Source: Mesorhizobium sp. WSM3860 (GTDB lineage: Bacteria; Pseudomonadota; Alphaproteobacteria; Rhizobiales; Rhizobiaceae). From it: a DNA stretch of 64,000 bases. Numbering within the stretch: the first letter of the stretch is position 1; each line of letters opens with the position of its first letter. The translations under genes and the position numbers were made by a program. The DNA is taken from the NCBI RefSeq assembly GCF_002294995.1, contig NZ_NSGF01000022.1:29765-93764 (forward strand), written 5' to 3'. Below are positions 50,046 through 59,130 of this stretch, piece after piece. The notes beneath the pieces were generated by a model that worked only from the letters and a program-made list of their open reading frames with translations, made no database searches and had not been told where the DNA came from.

Positions 50046-50762
50046 TGGGGACGTTCGGGCCGGTCTTCTCGTTCGAGCCGCTCAAACCGCAATTCGATCA
50101 TATCAATCCGGCGAAGGGCCTGCAGAAGATCCTGTCGCTCCGCAACGTCATCGAGTTCACCAAGGGCTTGGCCAAGGTGGTGTTTCTGGCGAGCCTGTTC
50201 GTACTCATCCTGACCGCATGGCTTCAGCCGCTCTTCGATGCGCCAGGCTGCGGGTCTTCATGTCTCGAGCCGGTTGTCCAGGCTATGCTGACGCCATTCG
50301 GAGTGGCGGCCGCCCTCGCCTTTGTCGTCATAGGCCTGATCGACGTCCCCATTCAGCGCTGGCTGTTCCTGCGCGACATGCGCATGACGACCACCGAGTA
50401 CAGGCGCGAACACAAGGATCTCGAAGGAGATCCATTGATCCGGCATGAGCAGCGGCGGCAGCGGCGCGAGGCGGTGATGCAGCCCGCGAGGCTCGGCGTC
50501 GTAAACGCGGTCATCGTCTTTGTGTCCGGCGACCGCGCTGTGGCGCTTCGCTACATCAAGGGCGAAACGCCGGTGCCGACGATCGTCGGCAAGGGTCGGG
50601 ACCACGCAGCCAGCGAGATGGTCGCTCAGGCACGCCAGGCCCGTTGTCGAAGATCCTGCCCTCGCCAAAACACTCTTCGAGCGGATGAATGTTGGATCCT
50701 ATATCGGCCAGGAGGTGTTCTCGCCGGTGGTTCGCCACCTTGTCCGACACGGGCTCACTTGA
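50030..50762 (+). pseudogene. Decayed type III secretion export protein (RhcU/YscU/FlhB family)
   Basis: The sequence starts abruptly inside the family with 'GMLGTFGPVFSFEPLKPQFD', 'HINPAKGLQKILSLRNVIEF', continues with membrane segments 'VVFLASLFVLILTAWLQPLF' and 'GVAAALAFVVIGLIDVPIQR', and the typical 'MTTTEYRREHKDLEGDPLIR'. The autocleavage motif N-P-T-H is replaced by V-S-G-D at 50522-50533. Near 50640 the frame shifts and the sense resumes as 'VVEDPALAKTLFERMNVGSY'. Missing first membrane segments, loss of the cleavage site and a frameshift show it is not functional. No other type III secretion gene is in the window. Confidence 0.8.
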
Positions 50763-50971
50763 AAGCGATCAAGGGCCGGCGTCGCGAGCAGCTCGCCATG
50801 CGCATAGCAGTTCCATTTTTGATGTGCGACCGCATCTCGGAGATGTCAGCATTTCGATGACTGCGCCACCGCCAAGCCGACCATCAGGAGAACGTCAGAT
50901 GTTGGCCTCGCGGTGAGCCAGCACGCTTGAGTGATGCCAGCGAACCGGCGCGAACTCCGCAATATCTTCGC

Positions 50972-51256
50972 TCAAGCGACACGGCTGTGGCGCCTCCCGC
51001 TTGCTGCTGCCGTCGCCAGAATCCGAGCCCGACGATAGGCATCCGGGATGGACAAAGCCCACACGAACAAGCCGAACGCATGTCGTCCGATGTACGACTG
51101 ATCCGGCGTTGTCGTCATGTAGCTGATCACCGAAAAGAAAAGCACGGAGAAAGCAAACGCGAGCCCGCGCTTTGCGTCGCCTACAGCGAAGTGGCCCGCC
51201 CCCGGGAAGAGTATCGCCAGAGCAAGGACAAGGTGAGGATTGATCGGTTTGGCCAT
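50972..51256 (-). CDS. Small membrane protein
   Basis: A 94-residue protein with two or three hydrophobic segments: 'LVLALAILFPGAGHFAVGDA', 'LAFAFSVLFFSVISYM' and 'FGLFVWALSIPDAYRRARIL'. The 'FPGAGHF' motif is shared with many small DUF-type membrane proteins that carry a P-G-x-G-x-x-Y/F turn. It lies 8 bases downstream of the next gene on the same strand. Function unknown. Confidence 0.65.
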   Translation of the reverse strand: MAKPINPHLVLALAILFPGAGHFAVGDAKRGLAFAFSVLFFSVISYMTTTPDQSYIGRHAFGLFVWALSIPDAYRRARILATAAASGRRHSRVA

Positions 51257-51264
51257 CGACGACC

Positions 51265-51963
51265 TCAGGCAGCTTCGTAAACAGAGGTGATGGCTTGGCC
51301 CGCAGCCAGCGCCTCGCTCAAGGATTTCGCCTCCGCGATTGCATTGTTGACCAGCTCAACTGAAATCGTCGCGACGGCAAAACGTATCTGCCGCAGGAAC
51401 AGATGTGCAGCGCGATCCCCCTGGGCCGCCTGACGGATCACCCGGGTGCCGCGTGGCGAAATGACGGCTTCCTTGACGCCCGGATCGGAAAAGAGGCTGC
51501 GGAACATCGTTGCTGCGCGCTCGACCTGCCACGCAGTGGCGCGACCGTCGCCTCGCATCAACAAAGACGTGCCGGTCTCCGGCGGCGCCATCCATTCGGG
51601 CATGTCATGGACAAGCGAATAATATTCGGCACCGGTCGGGCGGGCGAGCGCGCCAATCGCGGGCCGGTTGCACTCGCGAAGCTCGCTTAATGTCACTCTG
51701 AGCCAGAGCTGCGGTAGTCGGCGCGTCACCATGGTGTCGGCAAAGAGCTCGACACGGATTTGCCTGCCGTCCTCAAGGCGGCTGACGAGAATGGGAAGGT
51801 GATCGGGGGCGAAGCTAATCTGTACGTTGGGCAAGAGCTTTGCCGCATCGTCAAGAAGTTCCCTTCGTTTCGCGAGGATGGCACGATGGTCGCTGATCGC
51901 ACGCTTGCCCATCCAGGCGCAGGCAGCGGCGACAAATGCGGCAAGAGCGATTGTGGTGATCAT
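51265..51963 (-). CDS. Hypothetical membrane-anchored protein
   Basis: 232 residues beginning with a short membrane anchor ('TIALAAFVAAACAWMGKRAI') followed by a soluble domain with alternating strands and helices ('VQISFAPDHLPILVSRLEDG', 'LWLRVTLSELRECNRPAIGA', 'TSLLMRGDGRATAWQVERAA'). I recognise no family. Cotranscribed with the small membrane protein downstream and lying behind the APC permease gene across a 60-base gap, so it may be in that operon too. Confidence 0.6.
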   Translation of the reverse strand: MITTIALAAFVAAACAWMGKRAISDHRAILAKRRELLDDAAKLLPNVQISFAPDHLPILVSRLEDGRQIRVELFADTMVTRRLPQLWLRVTLSELRECNRPAIGALARPTGAEYYSLVHDMPEWMAPPETGTSLLMRGDGRATAWQVERAATMFRSLFSDPGVKEAVISPRGTRVIRQAAQGDRAAHLFLRQIRFAVATISVELVNNAIAEAKSLSEALAAGQAITSVYEAA

Positions 51964-52023
51964 TCGAGATCGCCTTGATGAGGAGGTGGCGGCGCGGAAG
52001 GCACGCCGCCACCTCTGACGGGT

Positions 52024-53421
52024 TCAATAACCGGCGGGCTTCGGCCAGGGCATGGTGAACTGATCACCGCGGCGGACGAACCGGTAGCGCCGGAAGTGGA
52101 ACCAGAGCGATGCCACGATGTAAAAGCACATCATCGCGCTGAGCTGGGTGCCGTAGCCGAGGAACACGGCGAAATAGGCAGCAGCGCACAGCGTCAGAAG
52201 AACGATCACCGGCAGCGGATGAAGCGGATGCACATAGCCGCGCTTGATCGTGTCGAGCGGCCACTTGCGCCGGAACATGACCATGTTGAAGGTCATGAAG
52301 GTGTAGCCGAGCAGGCCCGACAGGATCGAGAATGTCACGACCTGGTCGAGCGGTGCACCAAGCGCGAAGATGAGCGCAATGGGAACCAGGAACACGATCG
52401 ACCGATACGGCGTGCGATAGACCGGGTGCACCGCGCCGAACCAGCTCGGCAGGTAGCGGTCACGGCCCATCGAGAACCAGGCGCGTGAGGCGTCGTTGAT
52501 GCATCCGTTTGCCGAAGCAAGCGTCGAAAACATCGTGCCGACGAACAGGAGCACCATCAATCCGGCACTGCCGGTGACACGCGCGGCGTCGAAGAGCGGC
52601 GTTCCGGCTTGACCGAGATATTCCCAGGGCAGGAGGCCGGAGCAGACATACCAGGTCATGGTCGCGGCTATCAGCAGCGTCATGATGCCGGCCATGGTAC
52701 CGTAAGGCAGCGAACGCGCCGGCGAGCGCACTTCTTCGGCAGCCTGGCAGGTTCCCTCGATGCCGAGATAGTACCACAAGCCGAAGTGCAGGGCCGCGAC
52801 GATGCCGATCCAGCCATAGGGCAGTGGAGCTGTGGTGATTGCCGAAAAATCCATCGGCACGGCAGAGACTCCGAGCTGCACCGAGATGAACAGGGCGATG
52901 ATCGCCAGGAACGCGATGGCGGTGATGACCAGATTGAAGGTCAACGTGGCCAGCACACCGCGAAAATTGAGCCATGCCAGGAACATGATGGAAAGGATGA
53001 TGAACGGCTTCTGGTTGAGGCCGGTATGGCCCATCATCCCCGCGACGGTATCGAGCAGATAGCCCACGGTTATCGCGTTGGCCGCCTCGAGCATGGTGTA
53101 GGCCATGACAAGGAACAGGCCGACATTGAAGGCCATCAGCGGCCCGACGATGTGCTTGGCCTGAGCGTACTGGCCGCCAGCGGCGGCGATGGTCGATGTC
53201 ACTTCCGAGTCGATCATCGCCACGCAAGTATAGAGCAGACCGGCTACCCAGCAGGCGGCGAGTCCGGCGATCATGCCGCCTTTGCCGACTGAGAAGTTCC
53301 AGCCCATATACTCGCCGACGAGCACGATGCCGACACCGAGCGCCCAGATATGGGCGGGGCCGAGCACGCGCAGCAGCTGAAGGCGCTCGGTTGCGGGAGC
53401 GGTTGCAGTCACGTTTGCCAT
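52024..53421 (-). CDS. APC-family amino acid/amine permease
   Basis: This 465-residue transporter has about 12 hydrophobic segments and the APC core: 'ALGVGIVLVGEYMGWNFSVG' (TM1 with G-x-G), 'VAMIDSEVTSTIAAAGGQYA' (TM2-3, cf. E-L-x-x-x-x-P/A-x-x-G-G), 'YYLGIEGTCQAAEEVRSPAR' (TM6, the E-x-x-x-x-x-A-E-E-x-x-x-P family signature) and 'FVGTMFSTLASANGCINDAS'. It is similar in style to ethanolamine permeases. It is the fourth gene of a set with three small membrane proteins and stands next to serine-cycle genes. The substrate could be an amino acid, ethanolamine or a methylated amine. Confidence 0.88.
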   Translation of the reverse strand: MANVTATAPATERLQLLRVLGPAHIWALGVGIVLVGEYMGWNFSVGKGGMIAGLAACWVAGLLYTCVAMIDSEVTSTIAAAGGQYAQAKHIVGPLMAFNVGLFLVMAYTMLEAANAITVGYLLDTVAGMMGHTGLNQKPFIILSIMFLAWLNFRGVLATLTFNLVITAIAFLAIIALFISVQLGVSAVPMDFSAITTAPLPYGWIGIVAALHFGLWYYLGIEGTCQAAEEVRSPARSLPYGTMAGIMTLLIAATMTWYVCSGLLPWEYLGQAGTPLFDAARVTGSAGLMVLLFVGTMFSTLASANGCINDASRAWFSMGRDRYLPSWFGAVHPVYRTPYRSIVFLVPIALIFALGAPLDQVVTFSILSGLLGYTFMTFNMVMFRRKWPLDTIKRGYVHPLHPLPVIVLLTLCAAAYFAVFLGYGTQLSAMMCFYIVASLWFHFRRYRFVRRGDQFTMPWPKPAGY

Positions 53422-53432
53422 TTCCGTCCCCT

Positions 53433-53600
53433 TCAGATCTGGTGGCGCTCGGCCGTTACCTCGATCTCGCCTTCGCGAGATGAAGTCAGCAGCTCGTTGT
53501 CATAGGTGGTGTCGATGCGAATGAGATTGATGAGCATCAACGCACCGAACATGGCTGAGAGGGCCCAGGCCACATATTCGAGAATATTCCAGATATCCAT
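53433..53600 (-). CDS. 55-aa single-pass membrane protein
   Basis: A short frame starting M-D-I-W-N-I-L-E with one hydrophobic helix 'VAWALSAMFGALMLINLI' and a polar C-terminal tail ending H-Q-I. It has an AGGAG-like site, begins 12 bases after the stop of the gene upstream and ends 11 bases before the permease ATG. Tight packing within an otherwise clear operon supports that it is real. Function unknown; a subunit or assembly factor of the permease is plausible. Confidence 0.7.
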   Translation of the reverse strand: MDIWNILEYVAWALSAMFGALMLINLIRIDTTYDNELLTSSREGEIEVTAERHQI

Positions 53601-53612
53601 GGTCGCCCTCTC

Positions 53613-53996
53613 CTATCGCCGTTTCGGATCGAAGCGTTCTTCGATCACTTCGCGGTACTCCCTGTCGGAAAGCCGCACGACCAAAACAAAATAGCCAATG
53701 ACCAGCACCGCCATGACGATCAGCGGGGCCCAGCTGAAACTATAATCGAAGCGCGCGGTGATGATGTCGTTCGCGGCCGCCGGGTCGGTAATTCCAATCG
53801 CCGCCCATTGCTTGGCTTCGGTCGCGTTCTGGCCGAGTGCTTCCCAGGTCGGGTTGGGAATCGGGTTAGGCGTTTTGGCGGCGCCGGCGAAGCCCAGGTA
53901 AAGGGGCAGATAGAGAGCGCCCACCGTCAGCACGAGCAGGGTGATAACGTCGAAGACCTGACCGACAAGGCCCTGCTTGGGAGGTTGATATGCCAT
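53613..53996 (-). CDS. 127-aa two-helix membrane protein
   Basis: The protein has a hydrophobic segment near the N-terminus ('VITLLVLTVGALYLPLYLG'), a polar loop of about 55 residues rich in Pro, Asn and Ala, probably outside the membrane, and a second segment 'WAPLIVMAVLVIGYFVLVV', then a basic tail ('EERFDPKRR'). AAGGAG lies before the ATG. It is the second gene of the permease operon. No family recognised. Confidence 0.75.
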   Translation of the reverse strand: MAYQPPKQGLVGQVFDVITLLVLTVGALYLPLYLGFAGAAKTPNPIPNPTWEALGQNATEAKQWAAIGITDPAAANDIITARFDYSFSWAPLIVMAVLVIGYFVLVVRLSDREYREVIEERFDPKRR

Positions 53997-54008
53997 TTTG
54001 CCAGCTCC

Positions 54009-54326
54009 TTAACCGCGGCGCCTGCGCATCTCGTCGAGATGCTTGATGTCAAGGCCGTAGATGAAGTGCTTATCTTCGGCGTAGTGGCGCAGCATCGCCA
54101 CGATGGCCGCCGTGTTGAAGGCCAACACCAGCCCGCACGCGACCGAAAGGATGATGCGCATCGCGGGGATCGAGATGTACGGCCAGACGCTGAACAGCGC
54201 GAACAGAAGTGTGCACCAAAGTACGACGACGAAGGCCAACAGGCCGGCGCGATCGCGAGCGTGCATTTTGTCGATGCGCTGGTCGAGGCTGAGTTCGCCG
54301 GTTCGACTACTGATTGTTGCTTCCAT
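54009..54326 (-). CDS. 105-aa two-helix membrane protein, first gene of the permease operon
   Basis: Two hydrophobic segments ('AGLLAFVVVLWCTLLFALF' and 'AMRIILSVACGLVLAFNTAA') lie between an N-terminal charged region and a C-terminal basic tail ('IKHLDEMRRRRG'). The ATG at 54326 is chosen because GGAGGAGAACAG precedes it; an ATG at 54347 has no such site. It precedes the 127-aa protein by 12 bases. No family recognised. Confidence 0.72.
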   Translation of the reverse strand: MEATISSRTGELSLDQRIDKMHARDRAGLLAFVVVLWCTLLFALFSVWPYISIPAMRIILSVACGLVLAFNTAAIVAMLRHYAEDKHFIYGLDIKHLDEMRRRRG

Positions 54327-54381
54327 CTGTTCTCCTCCAGACGCCATTTTCGGCTTTGTTGCGCTTTTGCGTATGGGAATA

Positions 54382-54420
54382 TTAATTTCCCAACAGGAAT
54401 ATCCGGCAAAGTTAATTTCC
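54382..54420. promoter_or_regulatory. Direct repeat upstream of the permease operon
   Basis: TTAATTTCC occurs at 54382 and again at 54412, 30 bases apart (three helical turns), about 60 to 95 bases before the first gene of the permease operon. AT-rich and spaced on one face of the helix, the pair is a candidate binding site for a regulator. Confidence 0.35.
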
Positions 54421-54693
54421 TGTCAAGTGACGCGATGCAGATAGTGGATGGCGTCAGCAAAGCAGAGATGCTTCTGAACAGATTTGAACCTGGACATGGG
54501 TTTACCTTCGCGCGCCACGCGTTCGCCGTCGTCCCGACAGTGTTTTTGGGGGCCACGCCTTTTCGGTTGCGCGGGACGGTCGCCGGAAGCTGCAAAGCCG
54601 CCTCGGGTTCCCCACGGAACTGCACTCGGCGATCAGAGCTTCCGGCGCTGATCCATCAGCGGTTGAATGCGAGGCCGGGTCATGCCGGTCTAT
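54421..54693. other. Gap between glyA and the permease operon
   Basis: A plus-strand frame of about 100 codons is open but shows no known motif and no ribosome site. No terminator for glyA was recognised. The permease-operon promoter is probably at the left end. Confidence 0.35.
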
Positions 54694-56019
54694 TCAGCAA
54701 GAACGCAGTTCCTGCTCCGCGTAGATCGGAAATCGGCTGACCAAATCGTGCGCTTCCTCGCGCACGGCCCTCTCGATTGCTGCGTTGCCGGCCTCGCCAT
54801 TTGCAGCCAGCCCATCGATCACGCTCATCGTCAGGCGTCCGACCTGACGGAATTCTTCCTCGAGGAAGCCACGTGTGGTGCAGGCCGGGGTGCCCAGGCG
54901 GATGCCCGACGTCACCATCGGTCCCTGCGGGTCGAACGGGATGCCGTTCTTGTTGCAGGTGATATGGGCGCGACCGAGTGCTGCCTCGACCACCTTGCCG
55001 GTCAGACCTTTTCGACGCAGGTCGACCAGCATCAGATGCGTGTCGGTACCGCCCGAGATAATATCGACGCTGCCTTCGGACAGTGTCTCGGCCAATGCCT
55101 TGGCGTTTGACACGACATTTGCCGCATAGAGCTTGAATTCCGGCGCCAGCGCCTCGCCGAAAGCAACCGCCTTTGCGGCGATGACGTGCATCAGCGGTCC
55201 GCCCTGGAGGCCGGGGAACACCGCCGAGTTGATCTTCTTGCCGATCTCCTCGTCGTTGGACAGCACCATGCCGCCACGCGGGCCGCGCAGGGTCTTATGG
55301 GTGGTCGTGGTCACCACGTGGGCATGTTCGAGAGGGTTGGGGTGGACGCCACCAGCAACCAGGCCCGCAAAATGCGCCATGTCAACGAACAGTTTGGCGC
55401 CGACTTCGTCGGCGATCTCGCGAAATGCCTTGAAATCGATGATGCGCGGATAGGCGGAACCGCCGGCAAGGATCAATTTGGGCCGGTGCTTGCGCGCCAG
55501 ATCGCGCACCTCGTCGAGGTCGATGCGATGAGTGTCGGGGCGAACCCCGTAGGAGACGACATTGAACCATTTGCCGGATTGGTTGACCGGTGCGCCATGA
55601 GTGAGATGCCCACCGGCGGACAGATTAAGCCCCAGGAAGGTGTCGCCGGGCTGCATCAGCGCCATGAAGACAGACTGGTTGGCCTGACTGCCGGAGTTCG
55701 GCTGCACGTTGGCAAACGAGCACCCAAACAGCGTCTTGGCGCGCTCGCGCGCCAGATCCTCGACTTCGTCGACGAACTGGCAGCCGCCATAGTAACGGCG
55801 GCCGGGATAGCCCTCGGCATATTTGTTGGTCAGCACCGAACCTTGTGCCTCAAGCACCGCCCTGGAGACGATGTTTTCGGAAGCGATCAGTTCTATCTCG
55901 TTGCGCTGACGAGAGAGCTCCCGCTGCATCGCTTCGCTGACGGCACGATCCGCGACAGCCACTCCCGTGCGGAAGAACCGGCTTGCTGCGCCGGTGTCAG
56001 GCTTGGTCGAGATATTCAT
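54694..56019 (-). CDS. glyA: Serine hydroxymethyltransferase
   Basis: This 441-residue PLP enzyme converts glycine and methylene-tetrahydrofolate to serine. PLP Lys is K242 in 'VVTTTTHKTLRGPRGGM'; the opening 'IELIASENIVSRAVLEAQGS' and 'TNKYAEGYPGRRYYGGCQFV' are diagnostic. GGGAGGAG precedes the ATG. Its place directly downstream of ppc and in line with gckA, hprA and mtkB indicates the C1-assimilating copy used by the serine cycle rather than the housekeeping one. Confidence 0.95.
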   Translation of the reverse strand: MNISTKPDTGAASRFFRTGVAVADRAVSEAMQRELSRQRNEIELIASENIVSRAVLEAQGSVLTNKYAEGYPGRRYYGGCQFVDEVEDLARERAKTLFGCSFANVQPNSGSQANQSVFMALMQPGDTFLGLNLSAGGHLTHGAPVNQSGKWFNVVSYGVRPDTHRIDLDEVRDLARKHRPKLILAGGSAYPRIIDFKAFREIADEVGAKLFVDMAHFAGLVAGGVHPNPLEHAHVVTTTTHKTLRGPRGGMVLSNDEEIGKKINSAVFPGLQGGPLMHVIAAKAVAFGEALAPEFKLYAANVVSNAKALAETLSEGSVDIISGGTDTHLMLVDLRRKGLTGKVVEAALGRAHITCNKNGIPFDPQGPMVTSGIRLGTPACTTRGFLEEEFRQVGRLTMSVIDGLAANGEAGNAAIERAVREEAHDLVSRFPIYAEQELRSC

Positions 56020-56061
56020 GAAACTCCTCCCATACGGCGCGACGCAGCGCCAATATTGTGG

Positions 56062-58809
56062 TCATCCGGTCCAGCCCAGGCCGGTCGAAATGCAATTGAT
56101 CGAAAGCAGCAGCGCGTTGACCGCACGCTTGGGCTTTGCGGTCGAGCCGTCCCGGGCACGGACCTCGCGCAAGAGCTGCACCTGCAATCGATGAATGCCG
56201 TCCAACCGCGGTCTGATGCGATCGAAGTGCTGCTTGAAGGCGGGGAAGCGCTGCGAGACCTTCAGGCCGCTGTTGATCTCGGCAATGGTCTTGCGCGTGA
56301 GCGCATATTCGGCGGCGATCTTGCGGTAGATCCGTTCCGACAATTCGGGATCCTGCACCAAGCCAGCATAGAGCCGACCGATCTCCATGTCGGTTTGGTA
56401 AAGTCCCTTGTCGACCTCGTCGACGATGAGACGGAAAAAGCGCGAGCGCTCGAACATCTGTCTGAGCAGCTCCAGCCCTGCGCTACCGCGAACAGTGAGG
56501 AAGGAATTGAGCGCGCTGCCGATGCCGTACCAATTGGTCAGCAGATGCCGGTTCTGGCTCCAGGCGAAAACCCAGGGGATGGCGCGCAGGTCGGAGATGT
56601 CCCGAGCACCGAAGCGGCGGGCCGGGCGCGAGCCGATCTTAAGCAGCGATAGCTCTTCGACAGGGCTCGCCTGATTGAAATAATCGATGAAGCCCGGCTC
56701 ATTGATCAGGCCCGAATAGGATGCCTGCGACATGCCGGTCAAAGCCTCCAGAGCCTCGCTGAACTCAGGGATTTCCTTTAACTCAGGCTCGTTGTGTGAC
56801 TTGACACTGTGGGCCAAGACGCTCGCGGCCAGGATCTCGAGCTGGTAAAGACCTGTGCCGCGATTTGCGAATTTCGACGACACGACCTCGCCCTGCTCGG
56901 TCACGCGCATGACACCGGTAACAGTGCCGGCAGGCTGGGCAGCGATCGCCCGACCCGTCGGCGCACCGCCTCGACTGACGGAACCGCCGCGGCCGTGGAA
57001 GAAGCTGATCGTGATCTTGCGCTTCTGACTGAGGGCGTGGATACGCCTTTGCGTCTTGTTCAGTTCCCAGTTCGAAGCCAGGAAGCCGCCATCCTTGTTG
57101 GAGTCGGAGTATCCCAGCATGACTTCCTGCCGGTTGCCGAAATCGCGCACGGAGCGGCGCACAATCGAGACCGAAAGAAGCTGATCCAAAACATCGGCAG
57201 CCGCGCGCAGATCGGCGATGGTCTCGAACAGCGGCACGACGCGCAGGGCAATCGCGCCGCTGCCGTCGAGCGCGGTGGCCATACCGCAATATTGCGCTAG
57301 CACGTAAACAGCCAGCAGGTCTTCGGAAGACCGCGTCATGCTCAAGATGAAGGCGCCAACCGCACCGCCGTTCAGCCCGGAGGAGGCTTCGCGGATGACA
57401 TCGAAGAGGTCGAGGAGCTCACGCGCCTCATCCGAAAGCAACTGCGGTTCGACGATAAGCTGCTCGCCGGTGGAGAGTGCTGTTCGGATGCGCTTCGTCC
57501 ATTGCGGCGTGTCGGGCGTCGGCGCCTGATCCCCGTCCATATGCGTGAAGAGCTCGGCCAGTACCCGATTGACGACCGTCGAGTTCTGGCGAATGTCCAA
57601 TGCAACTGTGCGAAAACCAAAGGTCTCGACCTGCTGACGCAAAGGGCGGACGAAGCGCCGCGCAACATGGTTGCCGCCCAGTTTGGCAAGGACCGTTTCG
57701 ACATGTCTCAGGTCGTTCCTGAACAACTCTGAGCGGGCATACGGCTTGGCCCGGGTCTCACCGAGCATCGCCCGCAAGCGATCCAGCATCGCGGCCGCGA
57801 ACTGCCTCAGCGGTTCTCCCGGGTTGCGCGCCACAATCTCGCGAGCTGTACCGGTCCGGTGCAGCGCCTGGGCAAGCGCCTTGGTGAAATCTTCCGGGAT
57901 CTCGACGACATTGGCGCTGACGCTGAGCACGGTGACCAACCGACGAACCTGATGGATGTACCAGCCAATGACGGCATGACGGCATTCCGTGAGCGCCCGA
58001 ACCGTCGTCTTTGCCGTGACATTCGGATTGCCGTCGCGATCGCCGCCGATCCACGACGCGTAGCGCATGAAGGACGGGACCTTGATCTCGTATTGCGGGT
58101 AGTGGCGGGCAAACGCCTCCTCGACGGCATCGTAGATCTTCGGGGTCGCCTCGAAGAGCACTTCCCGGAAGAAATGCAGGCCCCATGCGATCTCGCTCTC
58201 GACCGATGGCCGCTCAAGCCGCAACTCGCCCGACATCCACAAAAGCTCGATCTCGCTGCTGAGATCGTCAATGAGTTGCTCGCGCTCGCGCGGCGCCCAG
58301 CGCTGCTGCTCGAGCTCGGTGAGCTTGCGATAGATGCGCCGGTGAATTTCGAGAACAGTGACGCGCTTGGCCTCGGTAGGGTGGGCGGTCATGGTTGGCC
58401 CGACACTCAGCGTGTCGAGGGTGGTTTGCAATTCCTCGGCCGGGTAGCCGGCGGCGGCTATCTCGCCGACGACATTGGCGAAGGAACCAACCACCTCGTC
58501 CGCGCCACCCATCTGCTCGAGTTCGCGGCGTGAACGCATTGCGAGCAATTCATTGGCGATAGCGACGAGTTGGAACCATATGCCGGTCGCCTGGAGCGCC
58601 GGGATGCGCTGATCATCGGCGAGAGTGTCAAGGCTAACGCGCCCGGTCAGAACCCCGGCTAAACCGGGCTCACGTTCGCTGACGACAGAGGTCAGCAGCC
58701 TGAACAGAAGACTTCTGACATCCTCGTGACAGCTAAGCGGTCTGCTGTCGTCCACAGCGGCACCCATTCTTCCAAGCGTTGTCCCGAGCCGGCCGAACGA
58801 GGCGGACAT
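56062..58809 (-). CDS. ppc: Phosphoenolpyruvate carboxylase (serine-cycle type)
   Basis: The 915-residue enzyme carboxylates PEP to oxaloacetate. Diagnostic motifs are 'SVGPTMTAHPTEAKRVTVLE' (the T-A-H-P-T catalytic His region), 'FMRYASWIGGDRDGNPNVTA' (G-G-D-R-D-G-N-P), 'MLGYSDSNKDGGFLASNWEL' and 'SFFHGRGGSVSRGGAPTGRA' (F-H-G-R-G-G-x-x-x-R-G-G). ATG 58809 has a GGAG site within the preceding codons; ATG 58824 does not. The C-terminus ends G-L-G-W-T-G instead of the common N-T-G. Serine-cycle organisms use an acetyl-CoA-independent PEPC of this kind, and glyA follows 42 bases downstream. Confidence 0.95.
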   Translation of the reverse strand: MSASFGRLGTTLGRMGAAVDDSRPLSCHEDVRSLLFRLLTSVVSEREPGLAGVLTGRVSLDTLADDQRIPALQATGIWFQLVAIANELLAMRSRRELEQMGGADEVVGSFANVVGEIAAAGYPAEELQTTLDTLSVGPTMTAHPTEAKRVTVLEIHRRIYRKLTELEQQRWAPREREQLIDDLSSEIELLWMSGELRLERPSVESEIAWGLHFFREVLFEATPKIYDAVEEAFARHYPQYEIKVPSFMRYASWIGGDRDGNPNVTAKTTVRALTECRHAVIGWYIHQVRRLVTVLSVSANVVEIPEDFTKALAQALHRTGTAREIVARNPGEPLRQFAAAMLDRLRAMLGETRAKPYARSELFRNDLRHVETVLAKLGGNHVARRFVRPLRQQVETFGFRTVALDIRQNSTVVNRVLAELFTHMDGDQAPTPDTPQWTKRIRTALSTGEQLIVEPQLLSDEARELLDLFDVIREASSGLNGGAVGAFILSMTRSSEDLLAVYVLAQYCGMATALDGSGAIALRVVPLFETIADLRAAADVLDQLLSVSIVRRSVRDFGNRQEVMLGYSDSNKDGGFLASNWELNKTQRRIHALSQKRKITISFFHGRGGSVSRGGAPTGRAIAAQPAGTVTGVMRVTEQGEVVSSKFANRGTGLYQLEILAASVLAHSVKSHNEPELKEIPEFSEALEALTGMSQASYSGLINEPGFIDYFNQASPVEELSLLKIGSRPARRFGARDISDLRAIPWVFAWSQNRHLLTNWYGIGSALNSFLTVRGSAGLELLRQMFERSRFFRLIVDEVDKGLYQTDMEIGRLYAGLVQDPELSERIYRKIAAEYALTRKTIAEINSGLKVSQRFPAFKQHFDRIRPRLDGIHRLQVQLLREVRARDGSTAKPKRAVNALLLSINCISTGLGWTG

Positions 58810-59130
58810 CCCAGGCTTCTCCATCTGGAAGCAGATAGATTTTCCGCCTTTTTGAAAACGCCCGGACGGGTAGATTTGCCATTCGTTCGGGTGGGTTGGA
58901 GCACCAACCGAATGATGGTCGGCAAGGCCGACCTGGGACCACCGAACGGACCATAAATCACGATCTTGCCAACATTGGTCCAGCGCGTTTCGGAGCTAGA
59001 CGCCGCTTAACTGTTATGCAAAGATGTTGCCTTATAGGAAAAATGCGAGATAATTGGACTGAGGTTTATTCATAACGCGCCAGCCCGGCGCGTTTCATAG
59101 GAGACCTCAGCAAGAGACTTGGACATCGAC
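58810..59130. promoter_or_regulatory. Divergent region between ppc and a small hypothetical gene
   Basis: These 320 bases carry an AT-rich stretch at 59010-59070 and a perfect hairpin with arms AACGCGCC and GGCGCGTT at 59074-59094. The region likely holds promoters for both flanking genes. No coding function seen. Confidence 0.4.
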
